Of a stretch of DNA of 64,000 bases, positions 41,618 to 51,239 are shown in pieces. The position numbers and the translations under genes are program-made. The first letter of the stretch is position 1. Each line of letters opens with the position of its first letter. The stretch is from Methanosarcinales archaeon (GTDB taxonomy: Archaea; Halobacteriota; Methanosarcinia; Methanosarcinales; Methanoperedenaceae): positions 1-64,000 of the forward strand of contig CAJPFJ010000044.1 in assembly GCA_905339155.1 (NCBI GenBank), read 5' to 3'. Below the pieces are notes generated by a model. The model ran no database searches, was not told the origin of the DNA, and saw only the letters and a program-made list of their open reading frames with translations.

Positions 41618-42802
41618 TCATTCGTATCCTGCAAATCTCGCCTGTATCAGCTTCCTGTGGAACTCCAGTCTTTTGATAACATCATTCACTGCACTGGCGG
41701 CTTCTAACCCTTCTTTAACTGGTAAACCCCAGATGTTTCTCCCATAAATGCCGCCTTCAGCGCCTGCTTTCATGACGATTTCCGTTTGTTTTACCAGGCT
41801 CTGGGTTGGATTACCTGGCTGTTTTGGCCCACCTGAGAAAATAACAATGGAATGAGGAGCGGCCTGCACAACAATGCTTGCCCTGAATATTTCCTGCTGG
41901 GATGTAAATGTGGTTTCTGCATTTTTTGGTTCAAGGTATTTGTAAGCGATCATGCTTGAATTCTTTTTTGCCAGGCCCTCGATATGAGAATCATATGCTC
42001 TCCGGTTGTCAGGCTTTACCTTTGCCGGATATTTGGTCTTGACAATATCTGCTCCCAGTAATCCGGAGGCTATCGAAACAGCGTAATGTGTCCAGTACAG
42101 GCTGTCAGCCTGCGTCACACCCTGGAATTCACCTTCTTTGTCCTTGAATTTGTTTTTCTGGTCTAATCCCAGCCCCCTTGCATAAGCCCAGACCACAGCT
42201 ACAAGACCCACATCATGAGCCTTCCTTATGAGTTCTGCGGCTCTCTCAAAGTCTGCTTTTATGTGTTCCCCACCCGGGTATATTGTCAAACCGATTGCCG
42301 ACGCGCCGTACTTGAGCGCTTCTTCAATTGTGCCTACAGTTGACATAAATCCAGCGCTCTGTGGCTGCGAAATGTGTCCATCGATCTTGTAAATCAAAGG
42401 AATATCCGGCCTGAATAAGCGCTTAAACTGCCTTACATTGCCAGGATGCAGGACATATCCGGAAAAATTGCCGCAATTCACCAATTCTGCAATAGCCCGC
42501 ATGTCTGCCGAACCTTTTCCCCTCAGGTTTATTTCTTCTGCGCCCGCCACATCATTTTCCCAGAGGAATTCATGACCCGGACCATGCTCGGAGCTTTTCT
42601 GGTCAAAAGGCATGAAAAGGGCTGTACCATTCCCCGGACCCTGGGAATAAAGCATGCGGTAAAGGTTTGCTTCAACTCCGCTTTCTAAAAATTGCATTTT
42701 CTCAAGTCTTGGCCGCAAAGCTACATTTTTCTCAATGTCGATCTTAAGATCAGCTTCATCAATATGTTTCTTAGAATTCATTAACGTTTGAACGAATGCC
42801 AT
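41618..42802 (-). CDS. Class I fructose-bisphosphate aldolase-like protein (DeoC/FbaB fold)
   Basis: A 394-residue protein of the archaeal-type class I aldolase family (FbaB/DhnA/LsrF group). Key segments are LFMPFDQKSSEHGPG, IGLTIYPGGEH (about 173-183), DIVKTKYPAKV (about 254-264, with the Schiff-base lysine candidate) and VIFSGGPKQPGNP followed by GIYGRNIWG near 350-365, the phosphate-binding end of the barrel. It probably cleaves or forms fructose 1,6-bisphosphate in gluconeogenesis. It is longer than the usual 260-300 residue form because of extra N-terminal sequence and an insertion after the third strand. It may instead be a paralogue such as 2-amino-3,7-dideoxy-D-threo-hept-6-ulosonate synthase, but length favours aldolase. 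Confidence 0.82.
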   Translation of the reverse strand: MAFVQTLMNSKKHIDEADLKIDIEKNVALRPRLEKMQFLESGVEANLYRMLYSQGPGNGTALFMPFDQKSSEHGPGHEFLWENDVAGAEEINLRGKGSADMRAIAELVNCGNFSGYVLHPGNVRQFKRLFRPDIPLIYKIDGHISQPQSAGFMSTVGTIEEALKYGASAIGLTIYPGGEHIKADFERAAELIRKAHDVGLVAVVWAYARGLGLDQKNKFKDKEGEFQGVTQADSLYWTHYAVSIASGLLGADIVKTKYPAKVKPDNRRAYDSHIEGLAKKNSSMIAYKYLEPKNAETTFTSQQEIFRASIVVQAAPHSIVIFSGGPKQPGNPTQSLVKQTEIVMKAGAEGGIYGRNIWGLPVKEGLEAASAVNDVIKRLEFHRKLIQARFAGYE

Positions 42803-42885
42803 AGTAATTCCCTCTATTTTCTTTTTTCAGATATTTTATCTTCATCTTCTTTAAATGTTTCCGGATATTAAAAATATAACGTTTT

Positions 42886-43653
42886 TTAACATCTATTTCC
42901 AGTCTTATCAAAACAAGCAAAATAAAGGCATTCTTCCCTCGATATCTTCGGGATATCCACACTGCCATCTATAAATACACAAGGAGCTTCCCTGATAAGC
43001 ACTGCCGGGGTGCTCTCATCAGCTTCACCCATGATTATTTGCGCTGCAGAAACAAGGTTATCTGCAGTGGCGCGCCTTGTAATTAGAAGCGGTTTTCCAA
43101 AAAGGTCTTTGCGTCCCCGGATATCTTCAACCGGCTCGATACCTGCACAGCCAAGCGCAATACCCACACATCCAAGACGCAGCGGCTGCGTTCGGCTATC
43201 GCCCACAATTACCGCAATATTGCAATTGAATTTTTTCATAAGCTTTTTCCTGATCTTAACTGCGCTCTCCTTTGGGTCATCCGGAAGCAGAACAACATAA
43301 CCTTCAGGAGCATTTGAATTATCGATACCTGCGCTTGGTGAGAGTACACCTTTTGTAATAGTAACGACCACACCCGGTATCCCTCCAAGGATTTCCTCTG
43401 ATTCCCTTATTATCAGCTCCATTTTCCGTGGGTCATTTTGGTATATCTTTGAGAGTTCAATGGCTTTCTTTGAGGGTTTGACCTCCTCTAAATTTACGAC
43501 ACGACCTTCTGCTGTTGCGACCGCAGATTCTGCAAGGACAAAAATATCATTTTCCTGCGGTGTTATGCTTGCGGTTTCCATAGCATCACACAAAACTTCT
43601 GCGATATCATCGCCGGGTACTATAAGAGGTGTTTTTATACCGATTAACTGCAT
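42886..43653 (-). CDS. cofE: Coenzyme F420-0:L-glutamate ligase
   Basis: A 255-residue enzyme that adds glutamates to F420-0. It begins IGIKTPLIVPGDDIAEVL, contains the pocket segments DIFVLAESAVATAEGRVV (about 38-55), GVLSPSAGIDNSNAPEGYVV (about 105-124), VIVGDSRTQPLRLGCVGIAL (about 153-172) and ITRRATADNLVSAAQII, which are the family's GTP- and metal-binding regions. The presence of this gene is strong evidence that the organism makes coenzyme F420, matching the FrhB and FprA genes here. It has an AT-rich leader upstream and no close operon partner. Confidence 0.95.
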   Translation of the reverse strand: MQLIGIKTPLIVPGDDIAEVLCDAMETASITPQENDIFVLAESAVATAEGRVVNLEEVKPSKKAIELSKIYQNDPRKMELIIRESEEILGGIPGVVVTITKGVLSPSAGIDNSNAPEGYVVLLPDDPKESAVKIRKKLMKKFNCNIAVIVGDSRTQPLRLGCVGIALGCAGIEPVEDIRGRKDLFGKPLLITRRATADNLVSAAQIIMGEADESTPAVLIREAPCVFIDGSVDIPKISREECLYFACFDKTGNRC

Positions 43654-43744
43654 GTTTTCAATTCCTTTTGCGTTGGTTTTATTTGACTTATGAGATTGTG
43701 TATTATTTTTTTATTTGAAAAAGATATTCTGCAGCATCATTACT

Positions 43745-44986
43745 CTATATGAACTCCTTCATGATCTTAATCGCACAAAAATCCCCGCACATGGTACAGG
43801 GTCCCTCCTCCGGCGCCAACTCCCTTGCCCTGTCGCTGTCAATAGCATATTTCATCTGCCCTTCCCAGTCAAGCATCGCCCTTTTTCTTGCAAGGCTCCT
43901 GTCCCTTTGCGCAGGCCCGTATTTGATTGAGTCGCCAATATGTGCTGCTATCTTAAAAGCAATGAGACCTTCCCGTACCTGTTCGGGGCATGGAAGACCG
44001 AGGTGCTCAGATGGCGTTATATAACACAGGTAATCAGCCCCCGCTCCGGCTGCCAGGCTTGCGCCGACGCTTCCTGCAATATGATCATATCCCACAGCAA
44101 CATCAGTAGGAAGCGGCCCGGCAACAAAGAGAGGATGACAGGATTGTTTTTTATGGAACCTGACATACTCAGCTATCCTGTCAGCCCTGACATGTCCGCC
44201 CATTCCTTCTATTATTACCTGGACGCCAGCCCCATTTGCAATTTTTGCAAGTTTAACATTCTGTTTTATCTCTGCAATTTGTGCTTTATCCCGTTTATCA
44301 TGTATGCATCCACTTCTCATGGTATTGCCAAGCGAGAGCACGATATCATGCTCCCTGAGTATTTCCAGGACATCCTCAAAATTCGAAATGAAAGGATTTT
44401 CACAATCATTAAGCATCATATAAGCGCTTGTTATTGATCCGCCTTTTGATACAACACCCATTATGCGTTTTCCTTTTTTCATTATATCGAGTGTTTTCTT
44501 ATCGATGCAGTGAAGAACAAAAGAACTAATGCCTTCATCAGCTTGCTTTTTTAAGTTCTTGATGAAATCATCACAATTAAGGTTCCCAAGACCTTTTTCG
44601 GCCGCAGCCTGGTAAATTGGAACAGTTGTTATGGGAAGCGTTGTATTTTCCATTACCAACTTTCGAATATGGGAAATATTCCCGCCCATAGAAAGATCAG
44701 TTATAGTGTCAGCGCCATACTTCTGTGCAATGCGGGCTTTTTTTACCTCTTCATCCGGATCGATCTTTAAGGTAGATGTACCTAAATTTACATTGACTTT
44801 TGTCAGGAGGCCTTTACCGATGCCAACAGACACATCGCCATTATTATTCCCTCTATTCATTATTATGACACTTCCATTTGAAATATGCGAAATGAGGGTA
44901 TCAATATCAATATTTTCATTCCTTGCGACTGCTTCCATTTGTTTTGTTGCGGTTCCATCCCTTGCATGTTCAAGCTGCGTTGTCAT
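43745..44986 (-). CDS. thiC: Phosphomethylpyrimidine synthase (ThiC)
   Basis: A 413-residue radical SAM-type ThiC. The C-terminal cluster motif is CTMCGDFCAIK (about 400-410), and substrate contacts include RGNNNGDVSVGIG, DTITDLSMGGNI (about 94-105), SLGNTMRSGC and GPLPTDVAVGYDH (about 290-302). It converts aminoimidazole ribotide to the thiamin pyrimidine. It is shorter than bacterial ThiC because archaeal forms lack the long N-terminal domain. The start overlaps metF by 4 bp, so it is the last gene of a folP-metV-metF-thiC operon. No THI-element-like structure was recognised upstream. Confidence 0.95.
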   Translation of the reverse strand: MTTQLEHARDGTATKQMEAVARNENIDIDTLISHISNGSVIIMNRGNNNGDVSVGIGKGLLTKVNVNLGTSTLKIDPDEEVKKARIAQKYGADTITDLSMGGNISHIRKLVMENTTLPITTVPIYQAAAEKGLGNLNCDDFIKNLKKQADEGISSFVLHCIDKKTLDIMKKGKRIMGVVSKGGSITSAYMMLNDCENPFISNFEDVLEILREHDIVLSLGNTMRSGCIHDKRDKAQIAEIKQNVKLAKIANGAGVQVIIEGMGGHVRADRIAEYVRFHKKQSCHPLFVAGPLPTDVAVGYDHIAGSVGASLAAGAGADYLCYITPSEHLGLPCPEQVREGLIAFKIAAHIGDSIKYGPAQRDRSLARKRAMLDWEGQMKYAIDSDRARELAPEEGPCTMCGDFCAIKIMKEFI

Positions 44987-45861
44987 ATTAAGCCTGCCAT
45001 TTCGAGCAATTTGCCCGTATTTTCATGATTTCCTATAGGCATAATATGGACACCGTCACACATTGTTCGTAATTCTTTTATTATTTCCGCAGTAATTTTC
45101 ATGCCTTCAATTTCAGGATTTTTTGCGTCTTTTATCTGTTTGATCATATCATCAGGAACTCTTATACCGGGAACCTTGTTGAGAAAAAGCGCGCTCCTTT
45201 CTGATATAAAAGGTATTACCCCGGCGATTATCTTTATTTGTTTTGATTGTTTTGACCTTATTTCATCGGTTTTTTCGATAAATTCAGAAAATCTTGTTAC
45301 ATCAAATACAGCCTGTGTTTGAAGAAAACTTGCTCCCATTTTTATTTTTTTCCTGAGCTTTAAAAGTCCTGCTTCACCTAATTCAGTATTTGTTACAGCG
45401 CCCGGGCAGAAATCCGTACGTCCTTCAAGTTTATTTCCCGAAAGATCAATTCCCTGGTTGAGCTTCTGTATAATTCCAAGAAGCTGCACAGAGTCAAGAT
45501 CGTAAACCGGTTTTGCTCCTTCATGATCGCCTTTTGAAGGATGGTCTCCTGACATCACGAGCACATTTCTTATTCCAAGAGCCCAGGCCCCCATAAGGTC
45601 AGACTGGAGCGCAAGCCTGTTCCTGTCCCTGCAGGTGATGTGCATAATTGTTTCAAAACCTTTTTCCTGGAGGATACTGCATGCTGCAAGTGGGCTCATC
45701 CTCATAACAGCCCTCTGGTTATCAGTCACATTTACAGCGTCAGCCATATCTTTTAACAGGGTAGCGTCTCTTACCATCCGGGATGTATCTGTTCCTTTTG
45801 GAGGGCTGATCTCTGCTGTGATCATGAATTTTCCGGATCGTAATTTTGAAATGAAGCTCAC
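44983..45861 (-). CDS. metF: 5,10-methylenetetrahydrofolate reductase
   Basis: A 292-residue TIM-barrel flavoprotein. Landmarks are FMITAEISPPKGTD (about 12-25), NVTDNQRAVMRMS (about 43-55) with the folate/flavin contacts, RNVLVMSGDHPSKGDHEGA (about 96-114) for FAD binding, and the final CDGVHIMPIGNHE. It reduces methylene-tetrahydrofolate (or, in some archaea, methylene-H4MPT) to the methyl form. It overlaps metV upstream and thiC downstream by 4 bp each. The combination with MetV is typical of ferredoxin- or NADH-dependent MetFV rather than single MetF. Confidence 0.92.
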   Translation of the reverse strand: MSFISKLRSGKFMITAEISPPKGTDTSRMVRDATLLKDMADAVNVTDNQRAVMRMSPLAACSILQEKGFETIMHITCRDRNRLALQSDLMGAWALGIRNVLVMSGDHPSKGDHEGAKPVYDLDSVQLLGIIQKLNQGIDLSGNKLEGRTDFCPGAVTNTELGEAGLLKLRKKIKMGASFLQTQAVFDVTRFSEFIEKTDEIRSKQSKQIKIIAGVIPFISERSALFLNKVPGIRVPDDMIKQIKDAKNPEIEGMKITAEIIKELRTMCDGVHIMPIGNHENTGKLLEMAGLI

Positions 45862-46487
45862 GTTTTTTTCACCCTGGCTTTTTTCATGTGGTCTTTTGGC
45901 TCATGGATATTTTCTATATTTTCAAGTTTCCCGAGATTTTTTAGCCTTTCAAATATCTTGTCCCAGGCACACAAGCGTTTATCAACTTCGCATTTCCCCT
46001 CAAACGCGCCGCCGCAAGGCCCATTCAATAAACTTTTTGGGCACTGGATAACTGGACAGATCCCCCCGTATAGCCAGATTGTGCAATCCCCGCATATGGC
46101 GCATTGTTCTGTTACGACTTCATTACAGCATACTCCCCCAAGGGATTCAGTATCAAGAGCAGGATAAACCTGCAACCCCGCAAATCCTGAGATCACAGAA
46201 ACGCCTCCCCCGCATGACAATACAAGGAGAGCGTCAGACATCTTAATATCCGGATTCTGTGACAATATATCGTTCCATGAATTAATACTGCAAGCTGAAC
46301 TTAAAACCGTCCATCCGGTAATATTTTTTTTTCCTGCAGCTCCAAGTTTTTTTTTCATGTCAATAACTTCAGGTTCTCCGCCAACGTGCTGTTTTTTCGC
46401 GCATTTACCGCAGCCGATTATGAAAATGTTTTTTTCACTGAGCATTTGCAGGATATCATCAAATTCTTTTTGCCTTGAAATTATCAT
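45858..46487 (-). CDS. metV: Methylenetetrahydrofolate reductase C-terminal / MetV-like protein
   Basis: A 209-residue protein with an N-terminal domain IIGCGKCAKKQHVGGEPEVID and many cysteines in the second half: CAICGDCTIWLYGGICP, CPKSLLNGPCGG and EVDKRLCAWDKIF. This is the zinc/iron-sulfur MetV subunit that partners MetF in acetogens and several archaea. The GPCGG motif is a marker of the family. It would form a complex with MetF (4-bp overlap) and probably contacts the electron donor. It is followed on the upstream side by folP with a 2-bp gap, making one transcript of four genes. Confidence 0.9.
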   Translation of the reverse strand: MIISRQKEFDDILQMLSEKNIFIIGCGKCAKKQHVGGEPEVIDMKKKLGAAGKKNITGWTVLSSACSINSWNDILSQNPDIKMSDALLVLSCGGGVSVISGFAGLQVYPALDTESLGGVCCNEVVTEQCAICGDCTIWLYGGICPVIQCPKSLLNGPCGGAFEGKCEVDKRLCAWDKIFERLKNLGKLENIENIHEPKDHMKKARVKKT

Positions 46488-46489
46488 TC

Positions 46490-47710
46490 TTATCTTGAAT
46501 ATTTAAAAAAAGGATCGTTGTTCTTATTCATCAATTCGGTCAGCATATCTGCAATTGTGGGAAGCTCTCTTACCTGGCGACGTATTTTATTTATAAGACG
46601 TTCAACCTGGAGCTGTGTTCCTGAAATTATGAGACTCAATTTCCGGGTTTCATGAGAAACAGCTTCACGCGTTAGGGCTGCATCTCCGCCTCTAGCCAGC
46701 ATCTCCTGCTTGATTATTAATGCTTCGGTTGTGCTTATATTATTGATCAAAATATTCAGGATCAAAGTCTTTTTCTTCATTATTTGACTTCCAGTTGACG
46801 TCACACCTATCGAAAGCATCGCTTTCTGGCTATCATCAATATTTTTGATTTCAAGTAATTCAGCTTCAATACTTCCTGATCTAACTGCGGGATTCCTTGC
46901 TCTTGCTGCTTGCGCTACCCTTACGGCGTCCAATGTTGGCGCTACATCATGAGTTCGTATTATGTGCGCTCCATTTCTTACTGCAATTGCTGTTGCTGCA
47001 AGGCTTCCGTAAAGCCTCTCTGTTGCAGGTTTGTTCAATGTATCACCAATGAAGGATTTTCGGGATATTGCCGCTAATATGGGTTTTTTAAAAATCCTGA
47101 GTCTTTTGAGATTATCAATTGTCTCGTAATCATAGATAGGGAGCTTCCCGGGAGTCCATTTTCCAATCGCAGGGTCGATGATAATTGAATCAGGCGAAAT
47201 TCCACAATTCTCGGCCCGTTCAATTATTCTTCCCAGCGACTCAATAATTGCATTCATTCCCACAGGATCACCCGGAATATTATTGCTTGCCATTAATATC
47301 ACAGGGCAGGCGTATTTTGCAGCCAGGTCTATCATTTTTTCATCAGCCGTGAAGCCGCTCACATCGTTTATGATCTTTGCGCCGGCGACAAGCGCTTCTT
47401 CTGCAAGGTCTGAAAACATCGTATCCACTGAAACAGGCACAGGAATATCAGCAAGGGCGCAAATTGCAGGTATCAGGCGGGAGCGTTCTTCATCTTTTGA
47501 TATCTTGGCTGCAAGAGGCCAGGTTGAACGCGCGCCAACATCGATAAGATCGGCGCCTTCATCTATCATTTTGAGGGCAGCTTCACGCACATGAAGGGGT
47601 GAAACCACGGAATTTTTATAAAAAGACTCTTTGCCAAGATTTATTACTCCCATTATCCTTACAGGTTGATCGTCCCCTACTTTCAATCCTGCAATGGTTT
47701 TTTCTATCAC
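46490..47710 (-). CDS. folP: Dihydropteroate synthase-type protein (pterin-binding TIM barrel)
   Basis: A 406-residue protein. The first 270 residues form the pterin-binding barrel: IMGVINLGKESFYKNS (about 19-34), GADLIDVGARSTWP (about 52-65), VSVDTMFSDLAEEAL, GAKIINDVSGFTAD, IIDPAIGKW and AAISRKSFIG. The last 130 residues are a separate domain with alpha/beta character (GVTSTGSQIMKKKTLILNIL onward). In archaea this family synthesises the pterin-benzoate bond of methanopterin-type cofactors. The C-terminal extension resembles the dihydropteroate-synthase-related proteins of methanogens. It is the first gene of the four-gene one-carbon operon and lies divergent from the RHH-ftsZ pair. Confidence 0.88.
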   Translation of the reverse strand: MIEKTIAGLKVGDDQPVRIMGVINLGKESFYKNSVVSPLHVREAALKMIDEGADLIDVGARSTWPLAAKISKDEERSRLIPAICALADIPVPVSVDTMFSDLAEEALVAGAKIINDVSGFTADEKMIDLAAKYACPVILMASNNIPGDPVGMNAIIESLGRIIERAENCGISPDSIIIDPAIGKWTPGKLPIYDYETIDNLKRLRIFKKPILAAISRKSFIGDTLNKPATERLYGSLAATAIAVRNGAHIIRTHDVAPTLDAVRVAQAARARNPAVRSGSIEAELLEIKNIDDSQKAMLSIGVTSTGSQIMKKKTLILNILINNISTTEALIIKQEMLARGGDAALTREAVSHETRKLSLIISGTQLQVERLINKIRRQVRELPTIADMLTELMNKNNDPFFKYSR

Positions 47711-47859
47711 GTTTTAACCTAATACTTTTTACAGTTATAAAAATGTAACCTTATGTTTCTATTTTTAAAAAAATTCAACTCTGTTGATTGATATTCAATG
47801 CGCCCGATTTCGGATGAGATGAAAACAAAATTCCATGATAATAATGATATCACGAATCG

Positions 47860-47945
47860 ATACTTTTATATATCATAGCGTCAGACAGTATGTCAGACAA
47901 CTGTCATACAAGTGTCGCACAAATGGCGTACAATTGTAGCAACTT
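47860..47945 (+). promoter_or_regulatory. TATA box and five 11-bp-spaced direct repeats before the RHH-ftsZ pair
   Basis: CTTTTATATATCAT (47863-47876) is the TATA region. GTCAGACA (47880-47887), GTCAGACA (47892-47899), GTCATACA (47903-47910), GTCGCACA (47914-47921) and GGCGTACA (47925-47932) follow, spaced 12, 11, 11 and 11 bp, so all sit on about the same face of the helix. A degenerate sixth, GTAGCAAC, begins at 47936. The array covers the predicted transcription start, fitting a cooperative repressor such as the downstream ribbon-helix-helix protein. Confidence 0.75.
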
Positions 47946-48014
47946 TTGATGACCCCGTCTAAAACTATGAAAATCTCAGGGTTCATCAAACCTCCCACAG
48001 GGAGCTACCAAAAT

Positions 48015-48263
48015 ATGCAAAGAATTACACTAAGGCTCCCGGAACAGCAATTAAAAATGATCGACATGTTAGTTGAGTTTGGCGAATTTCCGTCCGCTAG
48101 CGAAGCAATCAGGACGGCTATAAGAGATTTAATCGATCAAAGAAGTGAAAAATTGGTTGGCAGGATGCAATTATTTGACAGGGCAAAAGAGCAGTCAAAG
48201 AATGCAGAGTCATTCTTGCGCTTAAAAGAAGAACAAGAGAAGGAATATAAGACAATCATCTGA
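48015..48263 (+). CDS. Ribbon-helix-helix regulator upstream of ftsZ (CdrS-like)
   Basis: A short DNA-binding protein: MQRITLRLPEQQLKMIDMLV gives the antiparallel strand and first helix, and GEFPSASEAIRTAIRDLIDQ the second helix of an RHH fold. It then has a charged helical tail of about 40 residues. Two upstream in-frame starts (47949 and 47967) would add 16-22 residues; 48015 best matches the family's N-terminus. In haloarchaea a similar small RHH protein, CdrS, is next to ftsZ2 and regulates division genes; here it precedes ftsZ by 12 bp, so the same arrangement exists. Repeats 80-130 bp upstream are candidate autoregulatory sites. Confidence 0.83.
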   Translation: MQRITLRLPEQQLKMIDMLVEFGEFPSASEAIRTAIRDLIDQRSEKLVGRMQLFDRAKEQSKNAESFLRLKEEQEKEYKTII

Positions 48264-48275
48264 GGGGATGAATAT

Positions 48276-49430
48276 ATGGAATCATTTGTACAGGACGCAT
48301 TAAAATTTAAAGAAAAGGAACAACTTTTCAAGCAGGCGGCATGTGGCTCGTCTGAAGAGATGGATGAATTTGGAACACCAAAGATCGTTGTAGTCGGATG
48401 CGGCGGGGGCGGTAATAATACAGTGAATCGTCTTTACAATATTGGCGTTGCAGGTGCAGATACTATTGCGATAAACACAGATAAGATCCATCTGGATATC
48501 ACCCAGGCAGATAAGAAGATCTTGATCGGCAAATCAATAACAAGGGGATTGGGCGCAGGCGGGTTCCCGGAAGTCGGAAGAAGAGCGGCCGAACTTGCAA
48601 GGGGAACACTCGAAGATGTTCTGAAGGATGCAAACCTTGTATTCGTCACAGCAGGCATGGGCGGCGGAACAGGAACAGGTGTCGCGCCAGTAGTCGCACA
48701 GGTCGCAAAAGACCAGGGCGCAATAGTTATCGGAATGGTCACAAGCCCGTTCAAGGTTGAGCGCTCAAGGATGTTTAAGGCTGAGGAAGGTTTGGATGAA
48801 CTGAGAAAAGCAGCAGATACCGTAATAGTTCTCGATAATAACAGGCTTCTTGATTATGTTCCCAACCTGCCAATTGACCAGGCATTCTCAGTAATGGACC
48901 AGTTGATATCTGAAACCGTGAAAGGTATAACCGAAACAATCACCCAGCCGTCATTGATAAACCTGGACTACGCAGATGTCAGGGCTATAATGAAGGGCGG
49001 AGGACTTGCAGTAATGCTTGTCGGCGAGGCAAAGGGACAGGATAAGGCAAAGGAAGTAGTAAGAGCTGCTTTGAACCATCCGCTGCTTGATGTGGATACA
49101 AAGGGAGCAACTGGTTGCCTGCTCCACATAACTGGTGGAACCGATATGTCTCTCCATGAGGCAGAACAGATCGCTTCATCCCTTACTTATGAACTCGACT
49201 CACATGCAAATGTTATATGGGGCGCAAGGGTAAAGAAGGAATATGAGGGCAAGGTACGCTGCATGGCGATCATGACAGGTATCCATTCAGCGCAGATCAT
49301 GGGGCCAAAGGCAGACAGCAATCCAATGAGAAACAGCGCCTCTTCGGTAGAACAGAAAATCAAAGTGGCAGTAGCATCTACCAGGAATAATAGCAGGAAC
49401 AGGGGCTCAATAATCGACCAGATCTTTTGA
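48276..49430 (+). CDS. ftsZ: Cell division protein FtsZ
   Basis: A 384-residue FtsZ. The GTP-binding loops are [15 protein letters not shown] (about 36-50), [15 protein letters not shown] and the tubulin signature [14 protein letters not shown] (about 127-140); the catalytic synergy loop is [12 protein letters not shown] (about 227-238). The C-terminal linker and tail (about 340-384, low complexity, ending RGSIIDQIF) could bind partners. It forms the division ring. It is the second gene after the RHH regulator and is followed by a strong hairpin terminator, so the transcript is probably just this pair. Confidence 0.97.
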   Translation: MESFVQDALKFKEKEQLFKQAACGSSEEMDEFGTPKIVVVGCGGGGNNTVNRLYNIGVAGADTIAINTDKIHLDITQADKKILIGKSITRGLGAGGFPEVGRRAAELARGTLEDVLKDANLVFVTAGMGGGTGTGVAPVVAQVAKDQGAIVIGMVTSPFKVERSRMFKAEEGLDELRKAADTVIVLDNNRLLDYVPNLPIDQAFSVMDQLISETVKGITETITQPSLINLDYADVRAIMKGGGLAVMLVGEAKGQDKAKEVVRAALNHPLLDVDTKGATGCLLHITGGTDMSLHEAEQIASSLTYELDSHANVIWGARVKKEYEGKVRCMAIMTGIHSAQIMGPKADSNPMRNSASSVEQKIKVAVASTRNNSRNRGSIIDQIF

Positions 49431-49461
49431 TGATTTCGATAAAAGTGTAACGCAGGTATAT

Positions 49462-49494
49462 ATCCGACAATATTTTTGTCGGATTTCTTTTTTT
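49462..49494 (+). terminator. Hairpin and T-run after ftsZ
   Basis: ATCCGACA (49462-49469) pairs with TGTCGGAT (49477-49484) around a 7-base loop, followed by TTTCTTTTTTT to 49494. The stem is eight perfect pairs ending in a T-rich run, suitable for termination on the plus strand. Confidence 0.75.
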
Positions 49495-49557
49495 AGCTCG
49501 CGATATTTTTGGTTATCGGTATATTTAAAATATTTGAGGTCATCTACAAAAGGTATC

Positions 49558-51222
49558 ATGAGAAGCGACAATATCAAAAAAGGACTTGAGCGCGCCCCCC
49601 ACAGGTCTTTGTTAAAAGCAGTCGGGCTGACAGATGAAGAAATGTCTTTGCCTTTTATAGGAGTTGTGAATTCCTGGAATGAGATCATACCCGGTCATAT
49701 TCATCTTGATAAGCTTGCGCAGGCTGTGAAAGCCGGAATTCGAATGGCGGGCGGCGTCCCATTTGAATTCAATACTATCGGGGTATGCGATGGTATAGCA
49801 ATGGGGCATACCGGCATGAAGAACTCACTCCCCAGCAGGGAAATAATAGCGGACAGCATCGAAGTGATGGTGGAAGCGCACCAGTTCGACGGAATGGTCA
49901 TGATACCAACATGCGATAAGATCGTTCCAGGACATCTCATGGCTGCCGGGCGTCTTGATATACCCACTATAGTTGTAACAGGCGGGCCTATGATGCCCGG
50001 GATCGTGGGTGATGAACCACGCGATTTAATATCACTGTTCGAAGCTGTAGGAGAACGCCAGAATAATAAGATATCAGACCAGGAATTAAAGATCCTTGAG
50101 GATTGTTCCTGTTGCGGAGCCGGTTCTTGTGCAGGACTATTCACTGCCAATACAATGGCATGCGTTACCGAGGCGCTTGGCCTGAGTCTTCCCGGATGCG
50201 GAACAGCGCATGCAGTAGATGCAAAAAAAACAAGGATCGCAAAGCATTCAGGTATGAAGATACTTGAACTTGTTGAAAAGGGAATAACAGCTCGATCCAT
50301 AGTAACTAAGGCGTCACTTGACAATGCAATACGCATTGATATGGCAATCGGAGGAAGCACAAATACCGCGCTCCATTTACCTGCAATAGCCCTTGAATAC
50401 GGTCTTACCCTCCCGCTTTCGAGATTCGATGAAATCAGCAAAGAGACACCTCACCTGATCAATCTGCGGCCAGGCGGGAATAGATATCTGATCGACTTTG
50501 AACGAGCAGGTGGAGTGCCAGCGATACAGGAGCGCCTGAGATCGAAACTTTACATGGATACATTGACAGTAACAGGAAAAAATCTGGATGGAAACCTGAA
50601 AGAGTACATTATCATAAATCAGTGCGCAAATAAGGAGATCATTGCGAGCGTTGATTCTCCAGTCCATGCAGAAGGCGGGATCGCTGTATTGCGAGGAAAC
50701 CTTGCTCCTGATGGCTCTGTAATAAAACAGACCGCAGTCAGCCGGAAAATGTTAAAACATTCAGGACCCGTCCGGGTTTTTGAGAGTGAAGAACAGGCTA
50801 TGGCAGCCATAATGGCAAAGAATATCAAACCAGGCGAGTGCCTTGTGATCAGGTACGAGGGACCAAAAGGCGGTCCGGGAATGCGCGAGATGCTTTCTGC
50901 AACAGCAGCAATAGCCGGTATGGGACTTATTGACTCTGTTGCTCTTATCACAGATGGCCGATTCTCCGGCGGAACACGTGGACTCTGTATTGGTCATGTT
51001 TCACCTGAGGCAGCAGTAGGTGGGCCAATAGCTCTTGTCCGTGAAGGAGATATCATTGAAATAGATATACCAGGGCGAATATTGAACCTTAAGATCTCAA
51101 AAGAAGAGTTTGATAAAAGGCATAGATCATGGAAGCCCCCGGTGCCAAAAGTCACAAAAGGATATCTTGCGCGATACCAGAAAATGGTAGGGTCGGCGGA
51201 TAAAGGCGCTGTGATACAGTGA
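49558..51222 (+). CDS. ilvD: Dihydroxy-acid dehydratase
   Basis: A 554-residue enzyme starting at 49558, where [19 protein letters not shown] matches the family N-terminus (an upstream in-frame start at 49534 is not supported). Iron-sulfur and substrate motifs are ATVEEP-equivalent [10 protein letters not shown] (about 116-125), [18 protein letters not shown] (about 184-201), [12 protein letters not shown] (about 264-275) and [14 protein letters not shown] (about 467-480). It dehydrates 2,3-dihydroxy acids in valine and isoleucine synthesis. It is the first gene of a short run with the PhzF gene; ilvB, N and C are not nearby. Confidence 0.96.
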   Translation: MRSDNIKKGLERAPHRSLLKAVGLTDEEMSLPFIGVVNSWNEIIPGHIHLDKLAQAVKAGIRMAGGVPFEFNTIGVCDGIAMGHTGMKNSLPSREIIADSIEVMVEAHQFDGMVMIPTCDKIVPGHLMAAGRLDIPTIVVTGGPMMPGIVGDEPRDLISLFEAVGERQNNKISDQELKILEDCSCCGAGSCAGLFTANTMACVTEALGLSLPGCGTAHAVDAKKTRIAKHSGMKILELVEKGITARSIVTKASLDNAIRIDMAIGGSTNTALHLPAIALEYGLTLPLSRFDEISKETPHLINLRPGGNRYLIDFERAGGVPAIQERLRSKLYMDTLTVTGKNLDGNLKEYIIINQCANKEIIASVDSPVHAEGGIAVLRGNLAPDGSVIKQTAVSRKMLKHSGPVRVFESEEQAMAAIMAKNIKPGECLVIRYEGPKGGPGMREMLSATAAIAGMGLIDSVALITDGRFSGGTRGLCIGHVSPEAAVGGPIALVREGDIIEIDIPGRILNLKISKEEFDKRHRSWKPPVPKVTKGYLARYQKMVGSADKGAVIQ

Positions 51223-51239
51223 GTAAAAATTAAAAGAAA

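Noticed and set aside
49701-50441. 246-codon minus-strand frame inside ilvD
   Set aside because: Antisense shadow of conserved ilvD sequence.
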